This document shows positions 21,876 through 35,604 of a DNA stretch of 64,000 nucleotides, one piece after another; the stretch's first letter is position 1; every line of letters begins with the position of its first letter. The stretch comes from Thamnaconus septentrionalis (Eukaryota > Chordata > Actinopteri > Tetraodontiformes > Monacanthidae), in NCBI GenBank assembly GCA_009823395.1, contig CM020515.1, forward strand, positions 14,494,489 through 14,558,488. Reading direction: 5' to 3'. Made by a program: the position numbers and the translations under genes. The notes below the pieces were generated by a model. That model worked only from the letters and a program-made list of their open reading frames with translations, did not search any database and was not told the DNA's origin.

Positions 21876-23128
21876 CTGCATGAGAAGACGCATCAAGGTG
21901 ACCAATCTCCTTCGGTACAGATTGATATTGGCCACTTTTTTTCTGGCCAGTCGAGCTTTTCATTGTCTTCCTAGTTGCGCTTGCAAATCACCCCCTTGAA
22001 AAATGCAAGGGTTTTTTTGCCAAGATAGAGCCGGATAGTCTCGGAGGTATGATGGATTGTTTCAATCGTGTTTCTTTTTGTGATGCTAGTTTCCCTTCCA
22101 GGCACCTGCATAAACTTAAAAACAAAAAACTTTTAAAAAAGCTGATGCCTTGCACAAATACTGGTCTGTTTTTTTCTGTTTAAATCAAAATACATACAGT
22201 ATGCTTTGGAAAGCTGTTCTTTCAGCCAAGAATCTGAATTGATTGGATGGCTGCAGTGTGTACAGAGGCACTCTAGGAGTTCAGATTGTAGTAATGATTT
22301 TGATGTTATTGCAGATGGCAAAGAGAATGCGGTTCTTAGGAACTTGCGGGTATGTTTTCGATAAAAGGGTGCATTTGCTTACAGTGAGTTACATCTAACA
22401 GCATTTGCTCACACATCACCAATGCTTTTGTTCATCTGACATCTTATCACTTACATCTCACAACTTCCACCAATCTAAAAACGACAGAAGACGACGCATG
22501 ACTCACTGACTAGATAATTTTATCCCTACAATCTTAGCAGGAAAACAAAATTCCTCTTTTTTTTTATCGCCAATCAAGCTTGTTTTATTTCCTGTGACTA
22601 AACAGCTTACGCAGATCCTCCGCTGAATGTCCTGCAGTGTTGTTTTCTCGAATCTGCTTTCCTTTTAATCTATCAAGCAGTCAGTTGCATGCTCGCCAAA
22701 GCTTTCAATTTCAAAATAAAAGTCAAGGAAACCCTAATGGCCCCCCGTTGCCTGGGAGAAGTTCGTACCTCCGCTAATATTTGCGCCACGGGGGATACGA
22801 GTAGCTTTGATGCATCGTATGAGAGACATTCAAGTGGCAGGGGAGTTCGCATGCCGTCGGCCCTTCGGCTTCATTAAAAAAGAAAAAAAAAATTAAAGCA
22901 GCTGTAATTAAAGTGTATTAGCAAAAAAAAAGAAGGGGAGAGTTAATTAAGTATCAAGAGCAGATGCCTTGTAATAAAGGGCCGGCTAAAATGAGTCTGT
23001 ATTTTAATCAGGCCAGCCTTGGAGATATGCTAATGTGTGCGTGGAGGTGGACAGGGAGGACGGTCGGGGCAGTGGGGGCGAAGGAAGGGGACAGGCCCGC
23101 TGCCATGGGCTGAGGCTCCAGGTCTCAC
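21876..23128 (-). other. adgrl1: Intron 9
   Basis: 1.25 kb, non-repetitive apart from T and A runs. The 22895-23035 part, next to exon 9, has TTAATTAAG, an octamer-like ATATGCTAAT and TTTAATCA motifs, which is suggestive of a regulatory element but unproven. Confidence 0.55.
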
Positions 23129-23232
23129 CTTCTGGGCCACCTGGTTGACCCACGGGGAGGTGCAGTTACTCAGGTCAGGACCCCGCGGGTTCCACATGAC
23201 CTGCGCCGCCAAGCACTGGAACGAAGCGATGC
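23129..23232 (-). CDS. adgrl1: Coding exon 9: hormone-receptor motif, second part
   Basis: This exon has 104 bases, with AG at 23234-23233 and GT at 23128-23127 (GTGAGA). It encodes [23 protein letters not shown] and V-N-Q-V-A-Q-K, completing the HormR fold with its conserved Cys and Trp residues. The domain packs against the GAIN domain that follows. Only the short A-A-Q-V-M stretch differs noticeably from the mammalian protein. The exon ends in phase 0. Confidence 0.96.
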
Positions 23233-24601
23233 CTGCAGAGGAGCGGAGGCAGAAGGAAGAAGAGGAGGGGGATATAATGGAGGGATAATAAGCGTTAGGC
23301 GCCGCCATTATAACGAAAAGTCGAGGGAGAGAGGGCTACCACCGTTTTTTTTTTTTTTTGAAGCCACGGAAAATGGGATGAAGTAAATGTTAAAAAAAAT
23401 GCAGTGGAAGTGTTGGAAGATTACAGGGATGGAGGAAGAAGTTAGAGCGTACAGCAAAAAAAAAATGGGTCAGAAACATGAGATAATGGAGTGAAAAGAA
23501 GTGAGAGAGAGACGGGAGTGCAACAGAGAAAGAAGAACAAGAAGAAGAAGGAGGAGAAGAAGAAGACAGCCGGGCCAACACATGCTTTAATGCTTTAAGA
23601 AATGGTTTGAAAGGACTGTGCAGACGTACCACGGTGCCGCGCACGGGCACAGAAGGCAATCATCCGCGATACCTCACCGTCAAATAAAAAACACTTGAAG
23701 GAACGGGAGAAAGAAAGGAAGAAATCCCAGCGAACCTCATTCCCAGCATGGTCTTTTTTCTGTTGTTTTGTTACAAGGGTTCAGGGAAAGGACACCACAC
23801 CAGGACTAAACCAGTGAAGGGTCTGTCTGAGGCGGCGCAACACAAATAACCAGCGTCAAGCACCAAAGAGGAGACAGCAGAGAGGGGCCACATTAAAAAG
23901 GGAGAGACAGAGACGGAGGAAGTGTAGCGGCAGAATCGCAGCACGTGTGCCGTTCACTCCTTCTTTCCCGTCTCACTCCCTCCCTCCTACTGATTTTTTA
24001 TCCCTCCCCTCTCCTTCACCTCCCTCCCCACCCCTTCCCCCCCCTCTATCGATCACAGATTGGGTTTGAGAGCTCTGCCAAGATGCAGCAATTAAGCCAG
24101 CTGCCAAATTAACGTTACTGCTGTTTTCACAGAGAGGGAGCACAGCACAGAAGCACCGCGGAGGAAAATGCCCCCCCCCTCCCCCGCCCCCGCGTGACAG
24201 AAGGGAGCGTTTTATGTTGGCTGCCTGTTTAAAGGTATAGAAACTAACATGAAGGGAAGTAAAGCCTGTGTTGTCGAGCCTTTCATTTCATTATTCGCTG
24301 CTTTCAATCAGCGCTGTTTTCTGTGGGAGATGAGCCTCCCGTTCGCAGAGGACAAGCTTTCATCTGCGAGTCCCGAGGGAGCCGCGGCGGCGGGGACGGA
24401 GGAAGACAACAATCTTCTTCCCACTGAATCTTTGTGACATGTGCATCTTTGTGCACAAGTCACACAGATGCAAATGCGGCATGGCGCAAACAGCAGAATG
24501 TGCATGAGGCATGAAAGACGTTTTGTCGGTTGTCTCGCGGAGTGGAAACACATATCCCAAGTTTTTTTGTTTTTTTAAAGTATATGTGCAAATGGTCTCA
24601 C
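23233..24601 (-). other. adgrl1: Intron 8
   Basis: 1.37 kb with a GAA/GGA-rich patch (about 23500-23570), a C-rich patch (about 23975-24050) and an unremarkable remainder. No exon is seen. Confidence 0.6.
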
Positions 24602-24901
24602 CCAGAGATCCTTTGGGACACGGGCGGTCCACCGTTTCTCCTTTCTGCGTGGTCGGCCACCGGATCCCACGGATGAGTTTGGCCTCACAGACGTTGGTCT
24701 CCGGGTCTGGAGGAGGAGGAGGAGGGTGCGGCCGGCGGGTGACGGGCACGGTGGCCGTGATGGGTCGGAGATCTGGATGCTTGTTGATGGAGCCGATGGG
24801 GCGGGAGGTGGGGGCCACGGGGCGGGCAGTGGTGGGGCTGGAGCTGGAGGTGAAGGGCCTGGCTGGAAGAGTGGTGGTCACCTGGGTGGTGGTCAGAGGA
24901 C
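24602..24901 (-). CDS. adgrl1: Coding exon 8: Thr/Pro-rich linker and start of hormone-receptor motif
   Basis: This exon has 300 bases, with AG at 24903-24902 and GT at 24601-24600 (GTGAGA). Residues about 404-470 are low complexity and rich in Thr, Pro, Ser and Arg, including a six-proline run. They form the O-glycosylated-type stalk between the olfactomedin and HormR domains. From about residue 473 the exon enters the HormR motif with V-C-E-A-K-L, I-R-W-P-T-T and R-P-C-P-K-G. The R-P-I-G-S-I-N and R-R-P segments have close counterparts in mammalian ADGRL1, which supports the L1 assignment. Linker length is similar to mammals although its sequence has drifted. Confidence 0.94.
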
Positions 24902-26610
24902 CTGAGGGCGGGAGAGTCAAGAGGCGGCGAATGAGACCCGGGGTGAGTGAGCAACAGAGATTTAGAGAGTTTCAGAAGGACGTCAGGGATTGGTAAGAGA
25001 GCACCAGAAGCCAAAAGAAAAAAAGAAGAAAGGGCGAGATCAAGAGAGCGAAGGGCACATGTATGAGAATGTAAGATTGTCCCTCAGAAGTGGAGTTCAA
25101 AAGTTAGTCTGACAATAATTGGGGTGACAAATACTCTCAATGCCAGAGAGGAGGAGGAGGAGGAGGAGGAAGAGGAGGGAAAGCGCGAATCAGAGCACAG
25201 TCAGGCAGAAGTAAATAATTGATCAAATGTTTCAGAGAAGTCACCACCAACAACAACCGAATCCTAACGGGAAGATAAAAGACGCACATCACAAGTACAA
25301 AATTCTTTCTGATCAAACGGAGAGTCTGCACGCACGGTGTGTGTGTGTGTGTGTGTGTGTCTACTCTCTCTGGACCTAATCCGCAGGCCTGAGCCGTTAT
25401 GAAGGACTTTATGTGGCTTAGATGTACAATACAGCCGAAGCTCCCTCTCATATCGATGGACTGCAATAATGTAACATAGCGTTCCCATTTGATCCCCCTC
25501 CCCTTATTAGAGGATGCCTGCTTTTTTATCCACGCTACAGAGGAGCAGAAAATCCTCTGGCAGTTCTACCTGAGAGGCCTCGCTTTACGGCTGGGAAAAG
25601 AGATGCAATAATCGGGTTTATAAGAGCCGCATACAGTATGTCACCGAGAATAACGATTCAAAATAGATTCTTAATGGACAGTCTGAATTATTCCCCCGTA
25701 ACGTATTAAAAATATATATAATTTATGATCAGATAGTAATCAGACCATAACCCACTTTACAACACAAATAAATTCTAGTTCAATGAAAATGAAAAAAGGG
25801 AAACTGAGTAATTGCATCTACAAATTGCATTATATTGTATGCACTCAAGTACCAATATTAAATAGCACTTAATATGTCAAGTAACCAAACTTTCACGGGT
25901 TAAAGTAAGACAATTATAGCTGCTGCGCTGCGGTGATTTAGGCGTTGAGGAGGAACACTGTGAAGATGATAAAAGAAGGAAGCAGAAGACAAATGAGCGA
26001 TACAGGAGGATCTACTGCATTAGCAGACCTGCCTGGACTAAAATTATGACTAAACCCTGAAGACACGTCTCCATACACACAGCGTGTTAGATTTCTCTTT
26101 TTTGTCCCACATCACTCGAGTCCTGAACTCACAACTCACAACCAGTGGCACGTCATGTTGAGGATTTGAAAAGAACTATTCATAGTTGGCGGGATTAGTT
26201 AGCACAGTATGACAATGAGGTATCACCCAAACTGCCCAGATCATCTATTAAAAGCCATTAAATAAAATTCAAATCATTAAAAATCATTTGTGCTGAATGA
26301 ATGGGTTATTGCAAGGTTTGATGACACTCATGCATGTTGAATTGTACAAACGGATCAGGTAAAAGGGTCGAGAGCACAGTGCCGCTTGGGAAGTTATTGA
26401 TATCCTAACTTTAATGATCTAAAATCCAAATTTGAAACATTCAAAACCCAATGCACAAACGGTATCCGAGCACCGTGTGCTAAACTAGCCAGCGATGCTA
26501 CGACCGTTAGCTGGGCTACATTTTCAGAGAATGTCTAAAACTGTAGAAAGAATGACCAGCTAAACCAAACACACTGCTCCCAGAGAACTTTCAGACCCGT
26601 CCCCTCTCAC
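24902..26610 (-). other. adgrl1: Introns 7 and, beyond exon 7, 6 (26939-27367)
   Basis: Intron 7 is 1.7 kb with a GGA repeat (about 25148-25177), a GT repeat (25338-25361) and AT-rich sequence from 25660 to 26400. Intron 6 is 429 bases and unremarkable. No exon is found in either. Confidence 0.6.
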
Positions 26611-26938
26611 CTGTGGTCGGGTCCGGCGGTCCAAACTCCAGCGAGTAGCGCAGCACGTTGTAGTTGTTCCACACGTACAGCTGGTTGTCCCGAGGGTTGT
26701 AGTCCACGGAGGAGATGTACTGGTAGGGGTTAGGGAAGGGGATGTTGACGGGCTCCTCGCGAGCGTGGTTGGTGTTGTAGGCGTACATCACCAGGTCGCC
26801 GCCTGCCTCGCTGTCGTCGTCCTGGTAGACCGAGCGCACGGCGTACAGGACGCCGCACGCCATGAAGGCGTTGGACGCCATCCTCTTGTCGAAGCTGGTC
26901 TCCCAGGTGCCTTCGAAACGCAGGGTGTACGGGTTCAC
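26611..26938 (-). CDS. adgrl1: Coding exon 7: olfactomedin domain, C-terminal part
   Basis: This exon has 328 bases, with AG at 26940-26939 and GT at 26610-26609 (GTGAGA). It encodes [54 protein letters not shown] and [10 protein letters not shown]. These are the last propeller blades, including the A-C-G cysteine that disulphide-bonds with exon 5. The exon ends as the fold gives way to the Thr-rich linker. Divergence from mammals is confined to an exposed loop after D-D-D-S-E-A. Confidence 0.97.
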
Positions 26939-27271
26939 CTTAAGACACAGAGAAAACACTGAAGTCAGCCGGCCTGTCATCAATGAATGGGTTGTGTTGT
27001 AAAAGAACCTCAAGGCGGTCATGTGGCTTTAATTTGATGGCTGGAATAAATCTTATAAAAGGCATGGAGGGGGTTTAGCTTTTGAGATTAAAAGGGGTTT
27101 TGTTATTACAGTCAGTTATTACAGTCTATGGACTTGTGAATGTTGAAAGGGCAAAAGGAAAAACACATCAAATGTTTACCCTGCAAAGGGTAGATTAGTT
27201 TTCAGATATGATGGGATTTAAAAATGAGTCTCCTCCTTTGGAAGAGACCTGTCCTGTAAAGCCTGCGCTTA

Positions 27272-27778
<507 letters not shown>

Positions 27779-27848
27779 TCAAACGTCGATAAATCAATAC
27801 GGCGAGCAGCTGCTTTTGATCATCCGGGACAGTGGGAGGCGCCCTCAC

Positions 27849-28056
27849 TTGTAGTTAGTGGTTGGCTTGCTCTGTTTGAAGTCTTCCCAGGAGGCGTACT
27901 CGTACAGCATGTCGGTGCGATAGGGGGTCCAGGGCATGACGTACAGTCGGTCCCCAGACTGCAGCGGATCCTTACACCACGCCCCTGCCTGGTGCTCCGC
28001 CTCCTGCAGCGAGCTGGCCGCCTGAACCCGGAGCAGGGTCCCCGGACACACAAAGA
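27849..28056 (-). CDS. adgrl1: Coding exon 5: olfactomedin domain, N-terminal part
   Basis: This exon has 208 bases, with AG at 28058-28057 and GT at 27848-27847. After completing Ile or Val it reads F-V-C-P-G-T-L, then an [12 protein letters not shown] segment, [11 protein letters not shown] and A-S-W-E-D-F. This is the start of the olfactomedin beta-propeller. The first cysteine pairs with one in coding exon 7 in known OLF structures. The domain binds FLRT proteins in mammals. Residues in the weakly conserved stretch between C-P-G-T-L and H-Q-A-G-A-W differ from mammals, while the flanking blocks are conserved. Confidence 0.96.
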
Positions 28057-30261
28057 CTGGCAAAGAGGTGTTGCGTTTGGGCAGAGGAGACAAGACAGAG
28101 GAGGGTGGGGGAGGGAAGGAGGGAGAAGAGGAAGAGATAGCCAGTGAACACAAAAGCATTGAACGTATGAAAGATATCATGGCGATGGCAGGGGAGGGAG
28201 AGAGGAAATGGGAAAAGGCAAAGGACCATGGAGGGTAGAAGAGCCGAGATACGGAGGGAACGGGAGGAAGATGTGAGTAGATAAAAGTAAGTTAAGGGCT
28301 GAAAAGGAGACAAAGACCAGGAGCAAGATGGGAGCGGTGGCGGTGGCGGGGTGTTGATGTGAGGTACAATATCAGATTTAAAATGAAGGAACACATAATA
28401 GCTCATTTGTTCTCAGCATTGTGGTGGGAAAGTGTCTGGATATGATAAATGGGAGGTTTCTGGCTGCTGCCTCAGCTTAGATGTATTTTCTAATCTAATT
28501 CATCTTGGCCTTTTTTTTTTTTTTCTAAACTCACATTTTATATTTTTTCAAAGACCTCTGCTTTGCCGCTTTGCTACCAATTGGTAACACAGTAATTGTA
28601 GAGCTGGTTTCATTAGGATTCAAATTTTGGCTCTCAGTCAAGAGTAACGCTCAAGGAAGGGAAAAAAGCATCCTGGGGTAAAGATGTGAGGTTGGCCAAG
28701 TCTCAGCTTCCCCGCAGAAGAAATCATTTTCATGCAACCCCACGCATACCACGCGCGCACACACACACACAGAACAAGGAGTCAAAGAACAGTCCACACA
28801 GGCCTCACAGGCATTAATGTGCACATTAACGTGCATGGAAACCCTTTATGTACACCATGTGCACACGCATACACGCACACACACACACAGAAGACAGCAG
28901 CGACTGCAGGCAGGTAGAGGTCGTCCACCAGGGAATGTTGTAAATTGGCTGCCTGACACAGTGCGTCCCTCAGCTTGACAGGGGGAAAAAAGAATGTCCA
29001 GGGACCACGGGGTGTGTGTCAGGTGATCTGGGCGTGAGGTTGCTGCTGGCATTCTGACATCATGTGACATCACAGAGGTAAGTTTAGAGAGAGTGAGGAG
29101 GAACTGGAAGACTCCCCACCCCCCCAACCCCCCACCCCCAACAGACCCCCTTTGCCAGTTTATTTACTTGACTTGATCTCGCTTGATGTTGTTGCGACAG
29201 AACTGCAGACCTGCTGAGGCGTTTGGCCACACATGACTTTCAGCGCACATGGATGCACAGGCTGACACACAAGCGTACAACACCGTGAACAGACAAACAC
29301 GTACACACACATGCACGCACGCACACACATTTTCTCACAGTGACTGAGGAATGGCTCAGTCTGGGCTCAAACTGTCTTGAATATTGCATGGAGTCTGGAG
29401 GAGAATTACAATAGAGAGATGAGGGGGAGTCACTTCAGGCTTTCTGGACTTCCAGGTTTATCTCCTCGCTTGCCTACTGTTTGTTGACGATACTGTAGTG
29501 GCTGCTGATCTGTGATGCCGGCCCCTCTTAGGAATTAGACTGCTCTCCCCAAAGGGTTCCGTGTGGAATTGAGAATGGCAGGTTAACAGGAATCTAATCA
29601 CGCCCAGGCGTTGGACAAACACTCCGAATGCAGGCTCTTTCACAGGCAGCATGTCGCGCACGGCGGCGGAGCCAAAATGCTCCATTTGAAAGCCTGAGGT
29701 GTTTGCTCTGCAAATATAAATGTGGGTGACTGAAATATGCAATATTATGTTCAGAGCAACGGTTAAGTCTGGTTCTTCCAGACAGCTGAGCAATGAATAT
29801 CTATCATAACATCTACGTTGACTCACTCCCGAGCCAAATGACATTTGAACGAGTCGAGACAGTGACGATGAATACGCCGTATGAGAACAGAGGTATTGAA
29901 AAATAGGCCATCTTAGGTGAGCTATTGTTTGAGCAGAAAAACGGGGAAGGGAGGAAAAACAAGCGCTAAAAGTAGGACGCTGCCTAAAAAGTAAAACGCT
30001 CGTGTAAATAGTGAAATAAGCAGCACGCAGCGAGCAACACAGATGCTGTGCATGCGGCTGACCTATAAACAAAACCAGGGAACAATTTCCCTCAAGGTAG
30101 ACTAAAGGACAAAGAAACACGAAACGTGCAAGTCTGTTTGCAACTCTAGCAAAAACAAACACCATCAACATACGAGCATCCAACTCATTAGTCACCATGT
30201 GAGAAACTGTACATGATAGAGACTATAGTATGCAGTGCTATAGCATGATGCAGTGCAACAC

Positions 30262-30480
30262 AGTGAGGCAGTGGTCAGCACTGTCGCCTCATAGCGGGAA
30301 GGTTGCAGGTTCAATTCTGAACCAGCACTTTCCTGGGTGAAGTTTGCATGTTTTCCCAGTGTCTGTGTGGGCTCTCACCATTCACTCAAACTTAATCCCA
30401 CGGTCCAAAGACATGTGCATCATGAGTGGATGGTTGTTTGTCTCTCTATAGATATACATAAAATGGACGGCTGGACAGAC
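30262..30480 (+). mobile_element. Decayed copy of the same SINE family
   Basis: It reads CAGTGGTCAGCACTG, then a B-box-like GCAGGTTCAATTCTG, GAAGTTTGCATGTTTTCCCAGTG and TCCAAAGACATGTG, in the same order as the element at 12117-12463 but with large internal losses. No clear target duplication remains. It is an older copy in the same orientation. Confidence 0.7.
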
Positions 30481-30763
30481 TTTTAGCTTAAGGCTTTAGT
30501 GATTGTCTTTAAAAACCCTTCTAAACAATCACTGTAATATTTAAGGAATGACTGCATTCCCAAATAAGGGAAATATGTAGGTCAATGCAATCTTTTGCAT
30601 CTCCAAAACACAGTTTACACTCGCTGCATTAAGCACACACCCCAAAGGTACCATGGGATTCAGCTTAATTTAATCCACTGAACTGTTGTTAGGGTAGGCC
30701 TGATATCTAGCGGCCTCATCAAAGGCCCTGAGGTGGTACACGCCGTGAAAACACAGGGAAAAC

Positions 30764-30773
30764 ACACACACAC

Positions 30774-30807
<34 letters not shown>

Positions 30808-30843
30808 GGACGGACAGACAGACAGAGACACAGACAGACACAT
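30764..30843. repeat. (ACAG)n tetranucleotide array
   Basis: About 80 bases of CAGA/ACAG units with a few CGGA variants, preceded by a short CA run, in intron 4. Confidence 0.92.
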
Positions 30844-32185
30844 CCGAATAGAAACAATGATATGTTTAACTATGTGAACTCTGGCCCGTGCTCCCCAGAC
30901 CTACAGGGCTACCTTCCCATTACTTGCGTCTTCATGCCTCCCCTCCACTCAGACTGCACGTCTCTTTCTCTCTGTCTCACTCACACACATCCATGCATAC
31001 ACAAACTGGGTCTCTCTCTCTCCGTCTCTCTCACTCACTCCCGCCAACTGTGAAGGGTGATTGTAGCAGCAGGAAGCTGGAGAAGCCAAAACCCTATTGT
31101 GGAGTCCATAGTACAAGTGGCTATTATGACCACAGTGTAAACGTGGTATTAGGCATCAGGCATTGAGCCTTCTGCGCAAATCTTGAGATTAGGCGTTATC
31201 CTATTCTGGCTGCAGCAGGTTAGCTTGTGTAAGAGCCATCTGGGATTACGCAAAATAGTTAGATTAATAGATTAATTCATGCCTGGGTGAGGATGGAAAT
31301 CTTGCAGCCATGATCATCCCAGCGTAGTCACCTGGCAACACAGACACAAACACTTCCTCAACCTACAAAGTAGCCAGATGGCTAATGAAACTTACCTTAT
31401 CTGGGATTAAAACCCGGGCTGTGGCTATTATACTCTAGCGTGCCAATTACTGCCTCATACACTGGGATATACTGCTGCAATAATGGACTATTTATCTTCC
31501 TAGTCCTTTTTCCCAGCCACAGGTCAGCTGTTACTTGTCAATATGAGGCTGCAGTAAAAAATGATAAAGGCGCCAGAACTTTCCTGACAATGACAGTAAA
31601 TATCTACCATAAGTGCCTTGCAGCAATTTGTGATCGACTGGTAATGCAATTAAAAATGAGCGCTGACAGCTCGGGGCTAAATATAGACCCTTCATTTTAG
31701 GTTGTCTTCTGCAATCCGCGGCGTTCTTACGTTTGATGTGACAGCGTCGTGGTGACGGTTAATGCACGACTTTGATGATCTAAAAAAACCCTGTCCACGG
31801 CTGGCAGCTGTTTCTGAAGCACTGTCCTCGTGGAGTTTGCTTGTTTTTCACTTATTTATTTGTTTTCTTTTAGCTCGAGCAGGATCTGAGGGCTCTGCTT
31901 GGCCGCTCGGCCATTTCCCAGTCCACAGTCGTGGCCTGTTCTCAGGACCGACTGCTGAGCGCATGCTGCTCTAATTGAATCCAACACCTGTTACTGGCAG
32001 GTACAGCGCGCAGACAACAGGGGGCAGAGTAGAGTACGGCAGTAGGACAGTGTGTTTGCTAGACAGTTAATGGGCTTTCAGGGTTAGTTAGTGTGTGTGC
32101 AATGAACGTGTGGGAGAATCTCTCCATGGTGTGCAGGCTGCCTTCAGCGTCAGTCCACGTGTAAGGACCTGATTCTTACTATGTA

Positions 32186-32188
<3 letters not shown>

Positions 32189-32234
<46 letters not shown>
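32189..32234. repeat. (GT)23 microsatellite
   Basis: An uninterrupted GT run of about 46 bases in intron 4. Confidence 0.95.
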
Positions 32235-32236
<2 letters not shown>

Positions 32237-35200
32237 GGCATGCATGTGTGGAGCTCTGACAGCGAGGGAAGGAAAAAAAAGAGAAGAAAGCATGTCCAAG
32301 GATGTGAGTGTGTTCTGTGAGTGCAAACAAGAAGAGAGAGAGTGAGAGAGGGAGAGAGAGAAGTGAAGCAAGATAGAGTAAATAGGTTATTTCCTGTGAA
32401 ATGAGAATTAGGATTGAGTTAATCTGCTGAGGAGTGACACACAGAGAGGAGAAGAGAGAAAGAAGTACTGCAGAAGAAGAATGGAGGGGCTTCCATTGTG
32501 TTTCCGCTTCCTCAAGACTACAAGGGGGGCAAGTCATGGGAGTAAAAAACACAATATAGTGCAAACAGCCGTGCACAGACATAAACACACAGACACACAA
32601 TCTGAGGACACACATACAGGACACAAAACTGTCCAGTGCACACGGCAGGTGTCAAAAGTTGGCACCCTTATCATCCCAAACATTCACCCCAGAGAATACC
32701 CTTCACTGAGACCAAGCCCTGGCAATGGCAAGAGATAGTGTCCGCTGAATGAGAAGCCTTATCTGCCCCCGGAGTTGAGTCGACACTGAGTGACAGTAAA
32801 GTTGGTCAGGACACGGCTGTAAAGGTTACAGGATGCTGATACAGTAGCCGACTGAGGGGGCATATCCTCCCCCTTGACTGACGAGCGTGTGCGCAGTTGG
32901 CCGACGGTGCGCCGCCTTGCAAGGCTGGAATATCAGCGATGCCCATCCTGCTGTCACCCCCGCGTGTTCCTCCCTCCTCGTTTCCACTCCGAATCAGGCC
33001 AATAAAGGTCCCGAAACCAGAAGGTGTCATTTATATTCATGACCACCTGCCTCACTCGTTCACCTCTCTGTTTTCGGGCTCTAACAATGCATGACTGCTG
33101 CACGTGCTCCAACTCCCCGCTCTCTTCCTTCTCCGCTGCGCCACTGACTTTGGGTGTCTGCACTGCCGCGATCACATGGCTGTGGCTGAGCGTGGTGGGT
33201 CATTCCTAATGAGGTGACGCTGCCTGACTCATCGTCTCTATAGCGACCGGCTATACCTCTTTATTCAACGGCAGTCTATTTTTTTTTGGAGTGATTTCCC
33301 ATCACAGTTTCTCACGCATCTGCTCTCACTTTCTCCCAAAGCACAGCTCACGATTTATGAGTGACGGTTCTGTCCTTGCACGCCAACCCCACCCTGCCCC
33401 AGGACTGTTCACAGTGGTCTTTAAGTGCTTCCTTTTCTTGCCTCTTTTCCTTCAGAAGCAAGCAGAGGTGAGAAAAACACAGCGGACACTAGTTTGGTCC
33501 TGTCAGCAGCGATAAAGGAAGCACTGCAATGATGTGGGTAGCGTAACTCTGCAAGACTGTCAGTGAAAAGGGTGAGAAAAGACACCGCGTGTGATGGGAG
33601 GAAGGAGATGCCGCTGACACGGTCTCAAAATAGCCTCAGAGTCGGTGGGTCATACATAGAGTGTGTGACGGTCGCTGAGCGTCTCCTTCGTGTGACCATT
33701 ATCACTGGCGCACGACGCACGCCATCCCGACACAAGCCCGTCAATTAGCTTTTCGATAGGTGAGGACTAATCCGACAGACACATGCACGGCACAATCCTG
33801 GAATGTTAATTCGGCCATAAACGGCGAGAAGGGAGGGAGTGTGTTTAGCAGCAGAGGAGGGTTGGATTATAAGGGGGTGTGGATGGCGAAAGTGTACGCA
33901 GAGGAACTGGAGTATTCATCATGGTGAAAGGAAGACAGGAGACAGAAATAACGAGGTGGATTGGGAAGGGGCAGCTGGAGAACAAGGAGGGGAAAAAACA
34001 GCTGTGTTTTTCCAGCGCACCGCGACAAGGCAACGCTTTAAAGCGGCTGCTTGCGTAGGTGCTCGTGAGACACCGTCTGCAAATGTATCCACTAAACAAT
34101 TACCTGCTGCCTCCATAAAAGCTTATTCTCGGCCGTGACGCCGGACAGAAATGAGACTGAGGCTGTGACGGATGTAAGTAGGGGGGCCAAAGGGTGAGGT
34201 GAGGAGGTTGGGACACGGGTGAGACTAGGGAGTCAAGGCTTATTGAGAATGTGGCTCTGATGGCCGCCGCTCTCACAGTGACCTTTAGCTCGGGTCAGGG
34301 CTCTGTAAGAGGCTGGTGATTAAGGTGCCTGGACGCGCTGATTGGAGGCGTTTAAGAGCGCTAGTGGGGAGGCCCCCGCTGCATCGGAGAGACCCTGGCA
34401 ACAAAAAAAAAAAAAAAGCTGGAAAACCTCCCACCTCCCGTCCTCATCCCACCTTTCCACCCCCAACCCCTGGGGGATTGACTAATGTGTACAGGCGTGG
34501 CGGGTGGGGGGAGTGGAGTGGGGGGTGGCAGAGGCTTGATTGCGTGTGCAGTAGAAGAAAACAGAAGCACGGGAATGACAAAGTGTACATTGGAGGGGAG
34601 AGACGGGGAGAGGGAGGGAGGGGCAGAGGGGAGTAAGAAATGCTCAGAAGAGCCTGCAGCTGCCTGCGATGGCCAGATGTGATCTGCGAGATAAATTGAT
34701 CACGGTTGTGGCGAGCAGAGAGGCAAGAGAGAGGGAAGAATGAGAAGCTGAGAGAAATAAGCGGCGAGAAGCAAAGGGACAGTGGGAGGAAATGTAGATG
34801 GGGGCGTCGACTAAGTGAGGGAACTGCCGGGGCGGAATGAGAGCGGAAGGACACGGAAGCACCTGGAAATGGGAGGCTGTGAAAATAATACAGAAAGCTG
34901 GTTTTGACCGGCTCTGGATGCTGAGTTTTGCTCTAAATTACAGCGAGAACCCAACTTTGGACCAATCCTGAGGAGCTCAAGAGCAGAGGGGAACAGATGG
35001 ACAGATGCAACACAGAGAGTGAGAGATGAGTGGGGAATGGAAAGACTCGGTCGTACTAACGTGAAAAAAAAAAATTAGAACAGTGCGCAGTGCTTGAATG
35101 AGGTGAAAAAGGGCGAGAGGCCACTGGCCACCCGCTGGACGATGTGAAAGCGAAATGTCAACAAGTTGAAGGTTTAGGTTGTGTGAGTTTGCAGGAGGGG

Positions 35201-35291
35201 AAGGGGAGGGTGTTTATCTCACACAGATACTGGGCTGGCCTCCCATGATGCCTCTCTGTATGAGTGCTTTGTGCGTGTAAAGGTGTGTGAG

Positions 35292-35330
35292 CAAGTGAGT
35301 GAGTGAGCGAGTGAGTGAGCGAGTGAGTGC
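35292..35330. repeat. (GAGT)n tetranucleotide array
   Basis: GAGT units with occasional GAGC, about 270 bases on the low-coordinate (downstream) side of the microexon at 35605-35619. Confidence 0.85.
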
Positions 35331-35604
35331 ATGCATGCAGGTCAGGTTCGGACGTCAGAACCAAGAAGGAAATCTAAAAGGATTTTAGAGTTTTTGGTTT
35401 TAGTTCAAAAAAGAGAAAGAAAGAGGAGGGCAGAGAAGGCGATTACAGATCAAGAAATAAAAGGGAGGGGATATCAACATCAAACATGACCACTACACAA
35501 GGTGCTGGGTTAGGAAGAGGGAGTATGGGTGGAGGAGGGGAGACAAAAGAGGAGGGGGAGAGGAGGGGGCGAGCTGTGGTTGTTATGTTCATTGTGGTCT
35601 TTAC

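Larger units (their letters stand above)
28057..35604 (-). other. adgrl1: Intron 4 (microexon to olfactomedin exon)
   Basis: About 7.5 kb without other coding similarity. It holds a decayed SINE copy (30262-30480), an ACAG tetranucleotide array (30764-30843), a GT microsatellite (32189-32234), a GAGT array (about 35292-35330) and several short CA patches. No RNA gene or second gene is seen. Confidence 0.65.

Noticed and set aside
30764..30843. Regular repeat array as a possible CRISPR
   Set aside because: Pure tetranucleotide satellite with no spacers, in a vertebrate genome.
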